Positions 8,159 to 17,866 of a stretch of 64,000 nt of DNA are shown here, piece by piece. The notes beneath the pieces were generated by a model. It did no database searches. It had not been told where the DNA came from and saw nothing but the letters and a program-made list of their open reading frames with translations. A program made the position numbers and the translations under genes. Every line of letters begins with the position of its first letter. Positions within the stretch are counted from its first letter, which is position 1. Source of the stretch: Variovorax fucosicus (GTDB lineage: Bacteria; Pseudomonadota; Gammaproteobacteria; Burkholderiales; Burkholderiaceae_C); NCBI RefSeq assembly GCF_030316825.1, contig NZ_JASZYU010000002.1:372001-436000 (forward strand), given 5' to 3'.

Positions 8159-9514
8159 ATGACCAATAACGTCAATATCGACGTCAACGAGGAGCTGGCC
8201 GAAGCGAAGGTCGGCCGCCTGCACAAGTGGTTGGGCGTCATGATGGCGACGCTCACGTTGTTCGACGGCTACGACACCTTCAACCCGGCCTACGTCATCC
8301 ACTACGTGGCGGGCCCCTGGGGCCTTGCGCCAGGGCAGGCCGGCTTTCTTGTATCCAGCGGACTGGTGGGCTTCCTGATCGGCGCGGCCGCGCATGGCAT
8401 CGTGGCCGATCGCATGGGACGGCGGGTGACCCTGCTCGGCGGCCTCTGGATCACCAGCATCTTCACGCTGGCGACACCGCTACTGGGCGACTCGTTCGCC
8501 TCGTTCTGCACCCTGCGTGTGTTGACCGGCCTCGGCCTGGGCGTGCTGCTGCCCCTCGCAACCACCTACATCAACGAGCTTGCGCCGCGCCGCGTGGCCA
8601 ACACCTTCTCGTTGTGGGGCGTGGCGTTCGGCTGGGCCCTGGGCGGCACGATGGCCGGCCTGGTGGGCGTGTTCCTCACGCCGATCTTCGGCTGGAAGGT
8701 GCTGTACTGGATCGGATCGCTGTCGATCCCGCTGACCATCGCGCTGCACTTCTGCCTGCCGGAGTCCGTCAAGTTCCTGGCGCTGAAGGGCCGCATCGAA
8801 GACATCCGGGCGCTGCTGACGCGCCTGCGCCCCGAACGTGCCGAGGCCTACCGGAACGCACGCCTGGTGGTGACGGGATCCACCACGCAGCGCAATCCGG
8901 TGGCTGCACTCCTGACGCCGCAAAACCGCCGCACCACGCTCACGATCTGGCTGGCCGCGTTCCTGAGCCTGTTCTGCATCTTCGGTCTCACCGGCTGGAT
9001 TCCGACCGTGATGATGAAACGGGGCGAGACCTTCGCCGCGAGCTTCGGATTCGGCGCCCTGATGCAGGTCATGTCTTTCGTCGGCGGCCTGGCCTGCGGG
9101 TACCTGGCCGACCGCCGGGGCTCGAGCCGCAGCGTGCTGGCGACCTGGTGGGCGCTGGGCGGGCTCTCGGTGCTCGCGCTGGTCTTCCTGGATGGCCATG
9201 CCGTCAACATCGTGTGCACGGCAGCTGCCGGCTTCTTCGTGATCGGTGCGCAGTACGTGCTGAACAACTTCACCGCGCGCTCGTTCGACACCAGCGTGCG
9301 TGCGACGGCGGTCGGCATGATGCTCAGCGTCGGGCGGATCGGCGCGATCCTCGGCCCGTTCGTGGTGGGGACGCTGCAGCAGGTCTCCGCAGGGCCGATG
9401 CCGATGTTCGTGCTGATCGGCTGCGCGTCGATCGTCGCGGCCATTGCGATCGCGTCGCTGGCGGGTCGGACGGCGCCTGTGCGCGAGGCCTCGCCATTGC
9501 ACGTGCATGGATGA
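8159..9514 (+). CDS. MFS aromatic acid:proton symporter
   Basis: A 451-residue twelve-helix major facilitator of the AAHS type (PcaK/BenK-like), probably importing gamma-resorcylate or a related hydroxybenzoate. The first transmembrane segment carries the family's DGYDTFNPAY motif. The loop after TM2 has DRMGRRVTLLGG, and the second half has a DRRGSSR repeat of that loop. AAAGGAG lies just upstream of ATG 8159, and the gap to the decarboxylase is 30 bp. It is the last gene of the cluster, so no ring-cleavage gene follows. It converges on the DUF2277 gene. Confidence 0.88.
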   Translation: MTNNVNIDVNEELAEAKVGRLHKWLGVMMATLTLFDGYDTFNPAYVIHYVAGPWGLAPGQAGFLVSSGLVGFLIGAAAHGIVADRMGRRVTLLGGLWITSIFTLATPLLGDSFASFCTLRVLTGLGLGVLLPLATTYINELAPRRVANTFSLWGVAFGWALGGTMAGLVGVFLTPIFGWKVLYWIGSLSIPLTIALHFCLPESVKFLALKGRIEDIRALLTRLRPERAEAYRNARLVVTGSTTQRNPVAALLTPQNRRTTLTIWLAAFLSLFCIFGLTGWIPTVMMKRGETFAASFGFGALMQVMSFVGGLACGYLADRRGSSRSVLATWWALGGLSVLALVFLDGHAVNIVCTAAAGFFVIGAQYVLNNFTARSFDTSVRATAVGMMLSVGRIGAILGPFVVGTLQQVSAGPMPMFVLIGCASIVAAIAIASLAGRTAPVREASPLHVHG

Positions 9515-9552
9515 CAGTAAGCCCTGCGCGACTTCCTGATTCGTGGGGGCCG

Positions 9553-9828
9553 CTATCCGGCCGCCCCGAACCGGGCGGCCGAGCGGGCCTTGGTCTTCGC
9601 CGTTTCGACCGTCCGGTCGCGCGGCTCGGCCGTGGTGACGAGGGACGCGATCAGCGTGCGCGCCGCCGCTGCCACGTCTTCGACGGCACGGTCGAAGGCT
9701 TCGGCATTGGTCTTCGACGGCAAGCTGAAGCCACTGAGCTTGCGCACGAACTGCAGCGACGCATCGCGTATTTCCTGCTCCGTGGCGGGCGGCTCGAAGT
9801 TGAAGAGGGTTCGGATGTTTCGGCACAT
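9553..9828 (-). CDS. DUF2277 family protein
   Basis: A 91-residue protein beginning MCRNIRTLFNFEPPAT, the characteristic start of the DUF2277 family. These are small cytoplasmic proteins of unknown function with conserved Cys2 and Asn4. The start ATG at 9828 is chosen to match the family; an earlier in-frame start at 9888 would add 20 unrelated residues. It follows the alpha-2-macroglobulin gene on the same strand after 60 bp and may be co-transcribed. Confidence 0.85.
   Translation of the reverse strand: MCRNIRTLFNFEPPATEQEIRDASLQFVRKLSGFSLPSKTNAEAFDRAVEDVAAAARTLIASLVTTAEPRDRTVETAKTKARSAARFGAAG
9559..9580. terminator. GC hairpin at the convergent end of the transporter and DUF2277 genes
   Basis: A perfect 8-bp stem GGCCGCCC/GGGCGGCC with a 6-nt loop lies in the last codons of the DUF2277 gene and 44 bp past the MFS stop. 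It could end transcription of the gra operon. No T run is present, so this is tentative. Confidence 0.35.
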
Positions 9829-9888
9829 GGCGGCTCCGCGAGGTGGGCGATTTCCTCGCGATGGTAGTGCCGCGATGGCGCGGTGCAA

Positions 9889-12800
9889 CTACTTCGCCGC
9901 TTCCACCTTCACCCGCGCATTCGGCACCTCGCCGAACATTTCCGGCGCATACATCGCCTCGACCCGGCTCGGCGGCAGCGCGAAATCGCCGACGTTGTTG
10001 AGGCGCACGGTGTATTCCATCTTCACCACGCCCTTGGGCAGGTACTCGTAGTAGCTGCGGAAGGCCTCGAAGCTGCGCTCCTCGAAGGCGGGCCAGCCGG
10101 CGCCGGTTTTCTTCTCGCCCTGGGTTGCGATCTGCGAGTCGCGGCCGAGGCCGCTTCCGAGGATGGTGGCGCCGCCGGGGATCGGATCGGTGATCGCCAC
10201 CCAGGTCATGTCGGCGCTGGCGTTCACCTCGAGCGTCACGCGCAGCACGTCGCCGCGCGTGTACTTGCCGGCTGTTGCCTGCTCGACCGGCGCGATGGTT
10301 TTCTTGATCGCATAGCCGGCCGCGAACGGCGCCTTCAACTGGATGGCGGCGATCGACTGCAGCGTGAGCCAGGGCTTGCCGGCGCCCTGCTGCGTGACCA
10401 GCAAGGTGTCGCGCACCGGTGCCGAACCTGTTGCGGAGGCCCACGGCAGGAACATGCTGTTGTTGCGCAGGTTGCCGGGCGACGCGGGAGCGCCGAAGAA
10501 GGTGGTCTGGTTCGGCGCGCCGGCCGCGTCGCTGGTCTTCACGCGTTCGACCTTGCTCCAGTCGACCTGCGCCTTCGCCGCGCCGAGCGTGGCGGCGGTG
10601 ATGCCGGCCACCGGCGTGCTCTCGAACACCTTGGAGAACTTGTCGAGTGCGAGCCCGCCCCAGAGGTTGGCCGTGGTGGTGTGCCAGGCGCCGTTCTGCT
10701 GGCGGCCGATGAAGCCGTTGGCGAGTTTGCCGATGTCGTCCTTCCAGCCCGGGTCGTCCATCACGGCCAGCAGCAGGCGTGCGGTGTTGACATCGCTGTT
10801 GGTCATCAGCCACCACAGGTAGTCGTCCTGCTCGGTGCTGAAGATCAGCTTGGTGCCCTGGTAGCTCAGGCGTGCCTTCAACACGTTGCTGGCTTCGTCG
10901 AGCCGCTGCTGGCGCTGCGGCACGTCCTGCACGCGCTTGAGAATCTGCAGCCAGTCGATCACCGCGCTGGTGGGCCACTGGTTCGGCGCAATCGTGATGC
11001 TGCCGAGCATGCGGCCTTGCGCCTTGCCATAGCGCGACAGCGCCTCGAGGGCAGCGAGCTTGCGCAGGTCCAGATCCTTGCGCGGGCTCCAGAACTCGCG
11101 CTGGATGCGGCCTTCCACAAAGGCGATCAGCCCGCGCTCCATCGGCGCGCGCACGTCGTCGGCAAGGGCAAAGGCCGGGTCGAGCGCGGCCGCTTCGTGC
11201 GTGGCGGCCAGCAGGTACGAGGTGAGGATGTCGCTGCCGCGGTTCGCCTCGCCGTCGCGCGGCGGGAAGTAGTTGGCCAGGCCGTCGCTGTCGAGATAGC
11301 TCGGCAACTGCGCGAGCACGCCTTGCCACATCTTCGCGTCGCGCAGGCCGACCGCCTTGCTGGTTTTCTGTTCGAGGCAACTGAAGGGGTAGGCCGCGAA
11401 CCAGTCGCGCACGCCGGGCAGGCCTTCGGCGAGCTTGGGTTGCAGGCTCATCTTCAGGCCGCCACGGCCGGGCAGGGCGTCTGCGGGCGGCGCCACGTCG
11501 AGCGTGAAGGGCCCGTCGATCTGCACCAGCGTGGCTTGCTGCACCGTGAGCGGCACGGCCGGGATGATGCGTTGCCGCACCTTGAGCGCATCGCGCGCAC
11601 CGCCGATGGTGTCCTTGGCCTCGATCTCCCAAAGGATGGCTTCGGCGCGCGTCTGCGCGAGTTGCGCCGGCGCCGTCACGTTCCACGCGAGTTCACGCGC
11701 TTCACCAGCTGGGATCTCGACCGTCTGCGGCTCCATCGTGAGCAGGGTGGCGCGCGGCGAGGCCAGCACGTTCATGGCCTTCTGCGTGGTGTTGCGCAGC
11801 GTGATCTGGGCGCGGAACTGGTCGTCCTCGCGCACCAGCGGCGGCAGGCCGCTGATGATCTGCAAGTCCTGCGTGGCCTGGATGCTGGTCTGGCCGGTGC
11901 CGAACAGCCCGGTGCCCATGTCGGCCACGGCCACGATTTTGAAGGTCGTCAGTGCATCGTTGAGCGGCACCGTCACCACGGCCTGGCCGTTGGCGTCGAG
12001 CACCACCTTCGGGTTCCACAGCAGCAGCGTGTCGAGCAGCTCGCGCGTCTGGCCCTTGCCGCCACCGCCGCCCGCGGGCACGGCCTTGCGGCCATAGTGC
12101 CGGCGCCCGACGATTTCCATCTGCGCGGTGGACGTGCTCACACCCCAGCTGCGCCTTTGCAGCATCGCATCGAGCAGGTTCCAGCTGGTGTTGGGCATCA
12201 GCTCCAGCAGGGCCTGATCGACCGCGGCCAGCGCCACCTCGGCGCCCGCCGCGGGCTTGCCGTCGGGCAGCTTGCCCGTGATGGTGATCTGCGCCTTGCC
12301 GCGCACCGGGTAGCCGGGCTTGTCGCTCGCCACCGTCACGTCGATCTGGTGGGCCTTGGTGCCGACGCGGATCTCGGCCAGGCCGAGCCGGTAGGCTGGC
12401 TTGCTGAGGTCGACCAGCGCGGTCGGGGCCACGTATTCCTTGCCCTCGTACCAGAAGGCCGTCCACCATTCGCGTGGCGCCTTGAAGCCCCAGGTGAAGA
12501 AGCTGTACCAGGGCACGTCGCGCAGGCGGCCGCGCAGCGCGAGCACGCTCACGTAGGCGTTCGGGCCCCAGCTGGCCTTGACCTGCAGGCTCACGGTCGG
12601 GTCCTGCCCGTTGAGCTGCACCACGTGCGTTTCGATGATGCCCTCGCGCTCCACCGACACCAGCGCGGTTGCAAAACGGAATGGGCTGCGCACCTGGAAC
12701 CTGGCGACCTCGCCGGGCTGGTAGCTCTTCTTTTCAGGCAGCACGTCGATGCGGTCGTTGTCCTCGCCGCCGAACCAGAGTTCGCCCTGCTTCGTCACAT

Positions 12801-15800
12801 ACACCGAGCTGGCGGCCAGGCTCGTGCGGCCTTCGCTGTCCTTCGCGCTCACCACCAGTTCGACCTGGCCGGCTTCCTTGAGCGCTGCATCGCACAGCAG
12901 CAGCCCGCGCGCGTCGCTCTTGCCGCTGCAGACGCTGCCGAGATCCTTGGTCTCGGTCTTGTTGTCGTAGGTGTAGAAGCCGCCCACCATCCGCTTGCGG
13001 CTGGTGGTGGTGATGCGCGCGACGGCGCGCACGTCGATCGCGACGCCGGCCTGCGGCTTGCCGGCGAGGTCGAGCGCCAGCGCCTGGAACTTGAGCTTCT
13101 TGTCGGTCGACACCCAGCCTTCGGTCTTGACGCCCGCGATCACCGCCGCAGGCCACAGCGTCTGCGTGCTGCGGATGGTCTGCACCTCGCCGTTCGGGTC
13201 GGAATAGGTGGCTTCGATCAGCAGGTCGCGCGGGGCCTTGGCCCACGACAGCTTGTCGATGGTGACCTTGCCGGCGCCGTTCTTGTCGAGCGTCGTGGGC
13301 AGCTTGTCCGCGACCACGCGGGCATCGTCGGAGGCGGTGGCTTCCTCGTCGGCACTGGCCGCTGCACCCGTATCGGACTTCTGCGGCTGCGAAAAGCTGA
13401 ACATGTCGTAGTCGCTGAAGCTCGGCGTCTTGCCGCGCACCAGCGCCGACACGCGCACCGGCAGGTTGGCGGCGGCGCCACCGGCCACGTAGTTGATCTG
13501 CACGTCGGTGGGCACCGAGGTCACGGCCACCAGCGGCTTCTTGTCGGTCGGGCCAACGCGGCCTTCCAGCACCGGCAGGCGGAACTCCTCCACGCGGAAC
13601 TGGCCGGTGGCGAAGCTCGTGCGACGGCCGTCTTCATACTCGTCGGCCTTTTCCTTGCCGGTGCGCAGCATCACCTCGTAGGCGCCGAGCTTGGCCGCCG
13701 GCGGAATCGCGAAGATGCTTTCGGCGCTCTGTCCACCGGTCGGGGTCTTGCGCCACTTCAGGTCCTGCGTGAACTGCTGGCCGCTGCCGGTGTGCGTGAG
13801 CACCAGCGTGTCGGGCAGGTCAGGCGGCAGGCCGAAGCCGGTGCTGGTCTGGGTGCGGATGATGTGCTTCATCGACACCGTTTCGCCGGCGCGCAGCAGC
13901 GTGCGGTCGAAGATGGTGTGGGCAATGCTGTCGGGCTCCGGCTGCATGCTGGTCGGCACGTTGAAGCGCCAGGGCTCGATGCCGCGCTGCCAGTCGCTCC
14001 AGGTGAAGGCGAGGTCTTCCACGCCTTTTTCGTTCCCGGCATCCTTGCCGGTCAGGGTCGCGCGGGCGCTGACGAAGTAGGCATTGCCGCCGTAGTCGCC
14101 GTCACCGTTGCCCGCGCACGTGGGTGCTTCGGACGAGATGCCTTTCAGCGTCGCGATGCCATTGGCATCGGTGGTGCCTGCAGCCACCTCCTTGCCGTCG
14201 CAACCCGACACGCGCACTGCGGCACCGGCCACGACCTTGCCCTTGTCGAGCGTGGTCACCCAGGCCAGCGCGTTCTCGCGGCCCAGCTTGAAGTGCACCG
14301 CCAGGTTGGTGGCCAGCGCGCTGGTGCGCACGTACATCGTGCGGCCGTTGCCATAGCGCTCGTCGAGCAGCGAATCGCCCAGCTTTTGCGAGGCGATCTC
14401 CAGCACGTGGAAGCCCGGCGTCAGCGGAATGCCGATCACTTCGAACGGGCGGGGCGCGCCGCCTTCGGCCTTGGGCATGTCGAGCGTCTTCACGCCGGCC
14501 TGGCCGTCGAGCAGCGAGAGCATGCGCGTTTGCACGCTGGTCTTGTCGTCCTTGTCGATCACCTTGGGCAGCACGCCCTTCACATCGCGTGCGGCCAGCT
14601 TGCGGTCGACCACATAGCTGCTGTCGTAGCGCCGCACCTTGCGAAACCAGGCAATGATCTCGGCGTCGGTCTTCGGGTTCAGGTCGCTCACCTTGCCGGG
14701 CGTCAGGGCCTGCAGCTTGAGCGCGGGCTCCACGTTGCGCACCGTCACCGGCATCAGCGCCACCCCGTTCGACTCGGCCAGCCGCTCGACCACGCCGAAC
14801 GGCGAGGCAGCGAACTTGGCGAGCGGCGGCATGGCACCCGTCGACACTTTCAGCGGAAAGCTCGTGGGCGAGGCCAGCGGGCGATCCGACTCGTCCTTGA
14901 AGCCGGCCGGAAGCTCGATGGTGAACTGCGTCTGCTCCGGGAAGGGCGCAGGGAAAGTGACCGAATCGACCAGCGTTTCGGCATCGGCCTGGCCCTCGTC
15001 GTTGAACTTGGGCGCGATGCTCTTGCCGCCGCCCTTGACCACGATCTGCGCGGCCAGCTTGCGCGGCACCGGCGCGTTGAACGACAGCGACATCGGCCGC
15101 AGCGGCAGGCAGGCGGCCTGTGCGTTCTCGCGTTCACAGCTGAACGACACGGCAAAAGGCTCGCGCACCTGGAAGTTGAAGCGGCGCTCCACCTTGTTGG
15201 CAATGCCGGAGGGTGTGGCCACGCCGGTGCCGTACACCAGTTGCACCTTGGCCGAAGGCGGCAGGGTGCGGTTGCATCGCAACGCGGCAAAACGCAGCGG
15301 ATCTTTGGCCGCGCGCTCGGTCGCGCCCATCGATTTCAGCAGCGCGGCCCGCTCGGCCTCGGTCAGTGCCACCACCGGAATGCGCTCGCCGATGCCATCG
15401 GCCTGGCACCACACATTGGCGAGCAAGGTCTGGCTGCTGGCCGCGCCGTTCAGTTCGAGCACGAAGAACTGCTGCTCGTCGATGCGCCCGCCGCCCGGGC
15501 GGATGCTGCGCACGAACGGGCCGCCGCTATTGAATTGATAGCTGCTCACGCCCGTCAGCTCTGCGCCGGAGGCCGATTTGAAGCCCGCAACCCGGGTGAC
15601 GCTGCAGCGCACTCCGGGCGTCAGGTCGTTCTCGAAGTCGAACACCCATTGCTTCTCGCCAGTCCAGCGGCCTGTGCCCTTGCCGGCCTGCGCGTCGCTG
15701 CAGCTCACGGTGAGCGGCGCGGGCGCCTTCGGATCGCCGAAGGTGACGGCGGCCTGATCGAACTTGGCGACGATCTGCCGCACGCGCGCCACCTCGCCTT

Positions 15801-15900
15801 GCGGCGTGAGACTGGTGATCTGGAGCGCCTGGGCGCCGAGGGACAGGCCGGCCAGCAGGGCTGCGGCGGCAAGGTTCTTGTAGGTGTTGTAAGTGTTCAA
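9889..15900 (-). CDS. Bacterial alpha-2-macroglobulin (thioester protease inhibitor, YfhM-like)
   Basis: A 2003-residue secreted protein that would trap proteases in the periplasm. The signal peptide ends ALLAGLSLGAQA and has no lipobox, unlike the E. coli lipoprotein. MG repeats fill the N-terminal half. A thioester motif CLEQ occurs near residue 1505 (PFSCLEQKTS), followed by the alpha-helical thioester domain and a receptor-like C-terminus. It is about 350 residues longer than E. coli YfhM. The start is TTG, supported by AGGAGA six bases upstream. PBP1C, its usual genomic partner, is at 1570-3774. Confidence 0.92.
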   Translation of the reverse strand: MNTYNTYKNLAAAALLAGLSLGAQALQITSLTPQGEVARVRQIVAKFDQAAVTFGDPKAPAPLTVSCSDAQAGKGTGRWTGEKQWVFDFENDLTPGVRCSVTRVAGFKSASGAELTGVSSYQFNSGGPFVRSIRPGGGRIDEQQFFVLELNGAASSQTLLANVWCQADGIGERIPVVALTEAERAALLKSMGATERAAKDPLRFAALRCNRTLPPSAKVQLVYGTGVATPSGIANKVERRFNFQVREPFAVSFSCERENAQAACLPLRPMSLSFNAPVPRKLAAQIVVKGGGKSIAPKFNDEGQADAETLVDSVTFPAPFPEQTQFTIELPAGFKDESDRPLASPTSFPLKVSTGAMPPLAKFAASPFGVVERLAESNGVALMPVTVRNVEPALKLQALTPGKVSDLNPKTDAEIIAWFRKVRRYDSSYVVDRKLAARDVKGVLPKVIDKDDKTSVQTRMLSLLDGQAGVKTLDMPKAEGGAPRPFEVIGIPLTPGFHVLEIASQKLGDSLLDERYGNGRTMYVRTSALATNLAVHFKLGRENALAWVTTLDKGKVVAGAAVRVSGCDGKEVAAGTTDANGIATLKGISSEAPTCAGNGDGDYGGNAYFVSARATLTGKDAGNEKGVEDLAFTWSDWQRGIEPWRFNVPTSMQPEPDSIAHTIFDRTLLRAGETVSMKHIIRTQTSTGFGLPPDLPDTLVLTHTGSGQQFTQDLKWRKTPTGGQSAESIFAIPPAAKLGAYEVMLRTGKEKADEYEDGRRTSFATGQFRVEEFRLPVLEGRVGPTDKKPLVAVTSVPTDVQINYVAGGAAANLPVRVSALVRGKTPSFSDYDMFSFSQPQKSDTGAAASADEEATASDDARVVADKLPTTLDKNGAGKVTIDKLSWAKAPRDLLIEATYSDPNGEVQTIRSTQTLWPAAVIAGVKTEGWVSTDKKLKFQALALDLAGKPQAGVAIDVRAVARITTTSRKRMVGGFYTYDNKTETKDLGSVCSGKSDARGLLLCDAALKEAGQVELVVSAKDSEGRTSLAASSVYVTKQGELWFGGEDNDRIDVLPEKKSYQPGEVARFQVRSPFRFATALVSVEREGIIETHVVQLNGQDPTVSLQVKASWGPNAYVSVLALRGRLRDVPWYSFFTWGFKAPREWWTAFWYEGKEYVAPTALVDLSKPAYRLGLAEIRVGTKAHQIDVTVASDKPGYPVRGKAQITITGKLPDGKPAAGAEVALAAVDQALLELMPNTSWNLLDAMLQRRSWGVSTSTAQMEIVGRRHYGRKAVPAGGGGGKGQTRELLDTLLLWNPKVVLDANGQAVVTVPLNDALTTFKIVAVADMGTGLFGTGQTSIQATQDLQIISGLPPLVREDDQFRAQITLRNTTQKAMNVLASPRATLLTMEPQTVEIPAGEARELAWNVTAPAQLAQTRAEAILWEIEAKDTIGGARDALKVRQRIIPAVPLTVQQATLVQIDGPFTLDVAPPADALPGRGGLKMSLQPKLAEGLPGVRDWFAAYPFSCLEQKTSKAVGLRDAKMWQGVLAQLPSYLDSDGLANYFPPRDGEANRGSDILTSYLLAATHEAAALDPAFALADDVRAPMERGLIAFVEGRIQREFWSPRKDLDLRKLAALEALSRYGKAQGRMLGSITIAPNQWPTSAVIDWLQILKRVQDVPQRQQRLDEASNVLKARLSYQGTKLIFSTEQDDYLWWLMTNSDVNTARLLLAVMDDPGWKDDIGKLANGFIGRQQNGAWHTTTANLWGGLALDKFSKVFESTPVAGITAATLGAAKAQVDWSKVERVKTSDAAGAPNQTTFFGAPASPGNLRNNSMFLPWASATGSAPVRDTLLVTQQGAGKPWLTLQSIAAIQLKAPFAAGYAIKKTIAPVEQATAGKYTRGDVLRVTLEVNASADMTWVAITDPIPGGATILGSGLGRDSQIATQGEKKTGAGWPAFEERSFEAFRSYYEYLPKGVVKMEYTVRLNNVGDFALPPSRVEAMYAPEMFGEVPNARVKVEAAK

Positions 15901-15984
15901 CGGTCTCTCCTGTGCGCTGGGAGGTTATCGCAACTTGTTCACGTCTCGATACACTTCCGGTGAAGAACAAGAGGAAGAGGATCC

Positions 15985-17289
15985 ATGACACCAACGCGCT
16001 CACGTGCCGCGCCGATCACGCCTTTCTGGCAGCGCCTGCCGCGGTTTTTTCTGTTTCCGCTGCAGTGGGAGCCCCTGCTGTATGCGCTGGTGCTCTCGCT
16101 GTGCAGCCTGCTCGTCTTTGTGATCCCGCTGCCTTTCGCGATCTTCCTGATCGAGCTGGGCATCCTGCTCGCGGCCAGCCGCTACAGCTTCAAGGTCATC
16201 CACCTCAGTTCGCAGGGCTTTCTGCGCACCCGGGACTTCCCGCCGCAGCGCGACCCGGACCTGGTCAACCTGCCATGGAAGCTGTTCGCGATCCTGCTGG
16301 TGATGAGCTTCCTGATCGGCGGCCTGGCCTACGTTTCTAAGAACCTCGCCATCGCCGGCTGGGCGGTCGTGTCCTTTGCATTGCCGGCCATCGCGGTGGT
16401 GCTGGTGCAGACGGCCAGCCTCGGCCAATCGCTCAACCCGGCGCTCTGGTTTTCGGTGATGCGCGCGATGGGCTGGCCTTATGTTGCGCTCTGGGCCTTT
16501 TTGTTCTTCCTGAGCGGCGGCGCCGAGATCGCGCTTCCGCTGCTGGCACCGCTGGTTGCCCGCTGGATGCTGTTGCCGCTGATCAATTTCGTGCTGATCT
16601 ATTTCAGCTGGGCCATGTCGGCGCTGCTCGGCTATGCGATGTACCAGTACCACGATGAGCTCGGCATCGACCTGCGCTTCGTGCCGCAGGCCACACCCGG
16701 CGAGCGTGATGTGTCGGAAGAGGCCCGCGCGATCGACGCGCACGTGGCCGACATGGTCGAGCATGGCGAGATCGACAACGCCGTGGGCATTGCCTACGAC
16801 GCGGCCCGTGGGGCCGAGAGCGACCTGCATGCGCAGCGCCGCTACCACCGGGTGCTGGCGGTGTCCAGCAAGACCGACGACCTGCTGCGCCATGGCAAGC
16901 GCTTCATCGAGTTGCTGATGTACAGCAAGCTGGAGACCGAAGCGCTCGCCGTGTACCAGACCTGCATCGGCAAGGATCCGCAGTTCCTCTGCGACAACCC
17001 GGCCCATGTGGTGAGCTTTGCGCGCCTGCAATGGCGCGCCGGTGACGCACGCGCTGCGCTGGCTCTGCTCAAGGGCTTCGACAAGCGCAACGCCGGGCAT
17101 GCCGCGATTCCCGATGCCTACGAACTGGCCGCGCGCGTGCTGATACAGGGCCTGGACCGGCGCGACATGGCCATGCCGATCCTGCAGACCATGAAAAGAC
17201 GCTACCCGAAGACGCCGCAAACCGAAGAGGTGAGCTGGCTGCTGCGCGACGACGACCCGACCACCCGGGGCGCCAAGCTCGCCGGCTGA
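15985..17289 (+). CDS. Multi-pass membrane protein with helical-repeat cytoplasmic tail
   Basis: A 434-residue protein of no family I can name with confidence. About six to seven hydrophobic segments fill residues 25-235 (for example LLYALVLSLCSLLVFVIPLP and LFAILLVMSFLIGGLAYV). After that the protein is soluble and helical, with TPR-like repeats of about 35 residues (AIDAHVADMVEHGEIDNAVG; RFIELLMYSKLETEALAVYQ). ATG 15985 has GAGGAAGAGG just upstream. It is divergent from the alpha-2-macroglobulin gene (84 bp) and 10 bp upstream of the next gene. An envelope or stress role is a guess from neighbours only. Confidence 0.75.
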   Translation: MTPTRSRAAPITPFWQRLPRFFLFPLQWEPLLYALVLSLCSLLVFVIPLPFAIFLIELGILLAASRYSFKVIHLSSQGFLRTRDFPPQRDPDLVNLPWKLFAILLVMSFLIGGLAYVSKNLAIAGWAVVSFALPAIAVVLVQTASLGQSLNPALWFSVMRAMGWPYVALWAFLFFLSGGAEIALPLLAPLVARWMLLPLINFVLIYFSWAMSALLGYAMYQYHDELGIDLRFVPQATPGERDVSEEARAIDAHVADMVEHGEIDNAVGIAYDAARGAESDLHAQRRYHRVLAVSSKTDDLLRHGKRFIELLMYSKLETEALAVYQTCIGKDPQFLCDNPAHVVSFARLQWRAGDARAALALLKGFDKRNAGHAAIPDAYELAARVLIQGLDRRDMAMPILQTMKRRYPKTPQTEEVSWLLRDDDPTTRGAKLAG

Positions 17290-17299
17290 CGGTGACCCT

Positions 17300-17848
17300 G
17301 TGACCCGCATCCAGGCCCGGCGCAAGCTCATCGTCATCGTCCTGCTGTGCATCGCCGTGGGCGGCGCGCTGTTGCGGCAGTTCGCGCCGCCGGCATCGAT
17401 GCTGCGTGACATCGGCACGCTGCTGATGCTGCTGTGGCTCCCGGTCATCGGCAACATCGTGGCGTGGCTGGTCGCGAAAGTGCGGCGCCCCGCTCCGCCC
17501 GGGCCAACCGGTCCGGCGCCGGCGGTTTTCGGTCCAGCGGGCACCTTCAATCCCCACGCCTGGGTCGAGCTCACGCTGCGCGAGGCCAAGCTGCCCATCG
17601 AAGACACGCCGATCGCCGCAGGCGAACACCACTGTGCACTGGTGGTCGGCAACGACGGCTTTACGGCGCGCTGGTTCGTGCGGCCCGATGACACCGTTCG
17701 CCGCGGCAAGGCGCACGCCCTGCAGGTCGAGTTTCTGACGCCGACGGTCGCGCTGCCGCGGTTTCAGCGCGACGCCACCTTCCGGATGCTGGTCGGCGGC
17801 GCGTTCATCGGGGACGGCCGGGTGCTCGAGGTGCTGGGTCGGGCCTGA
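17300..17848 (+). CDS. Hypothetical membrane-anchored protein
   Basis: A 182-residue protein starting at GTG 17300, ten bases after the preceding stop, so probably co-transcribed. There are two hydrophobic segments (about 9-26 and 37-58), then a proline-rich linker and a beta-rich soluble domain (about 85-182). The wording HCALVVGNDGFTARWFV and the later RGKAHALQVEFLTP resemble beta-barrel domains of translation-factor type, but I cannot assign a family. It converges on the M20 peptidase gene with an 18-bp gap. Confidence 0.7.
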   Translation: MTRIQARRKLIVIVLLCIAVGGALLRQFAPPASMLRDIGTLLMLLWLPVIGNIVAWLVAKVRRPAPPGPTGPAPAVFGPAGTFNPHAWVELTLREAKLPIEDTPIAAGEHHCALVVGNDGFTARWFVRPDDTVRRGKAHALQVEFLTPTVALPRFQRDATFRMLVGGAFIGDGRVLEVLGRA

Positions 17849-17866
17849 GCGCGGCCGCGGCCGCGG

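Noticed and set aside
9883..15963. A 2000-codon open frame antisense to the alpha-2-macroglobulin gene
   Set aside because: It mirrors the sense gene in high-GC DNA, has His/Arg/Ala-rich low-complexity translation and no family features. The sense frame has a signal peptide, thioester motif and ribosome site.
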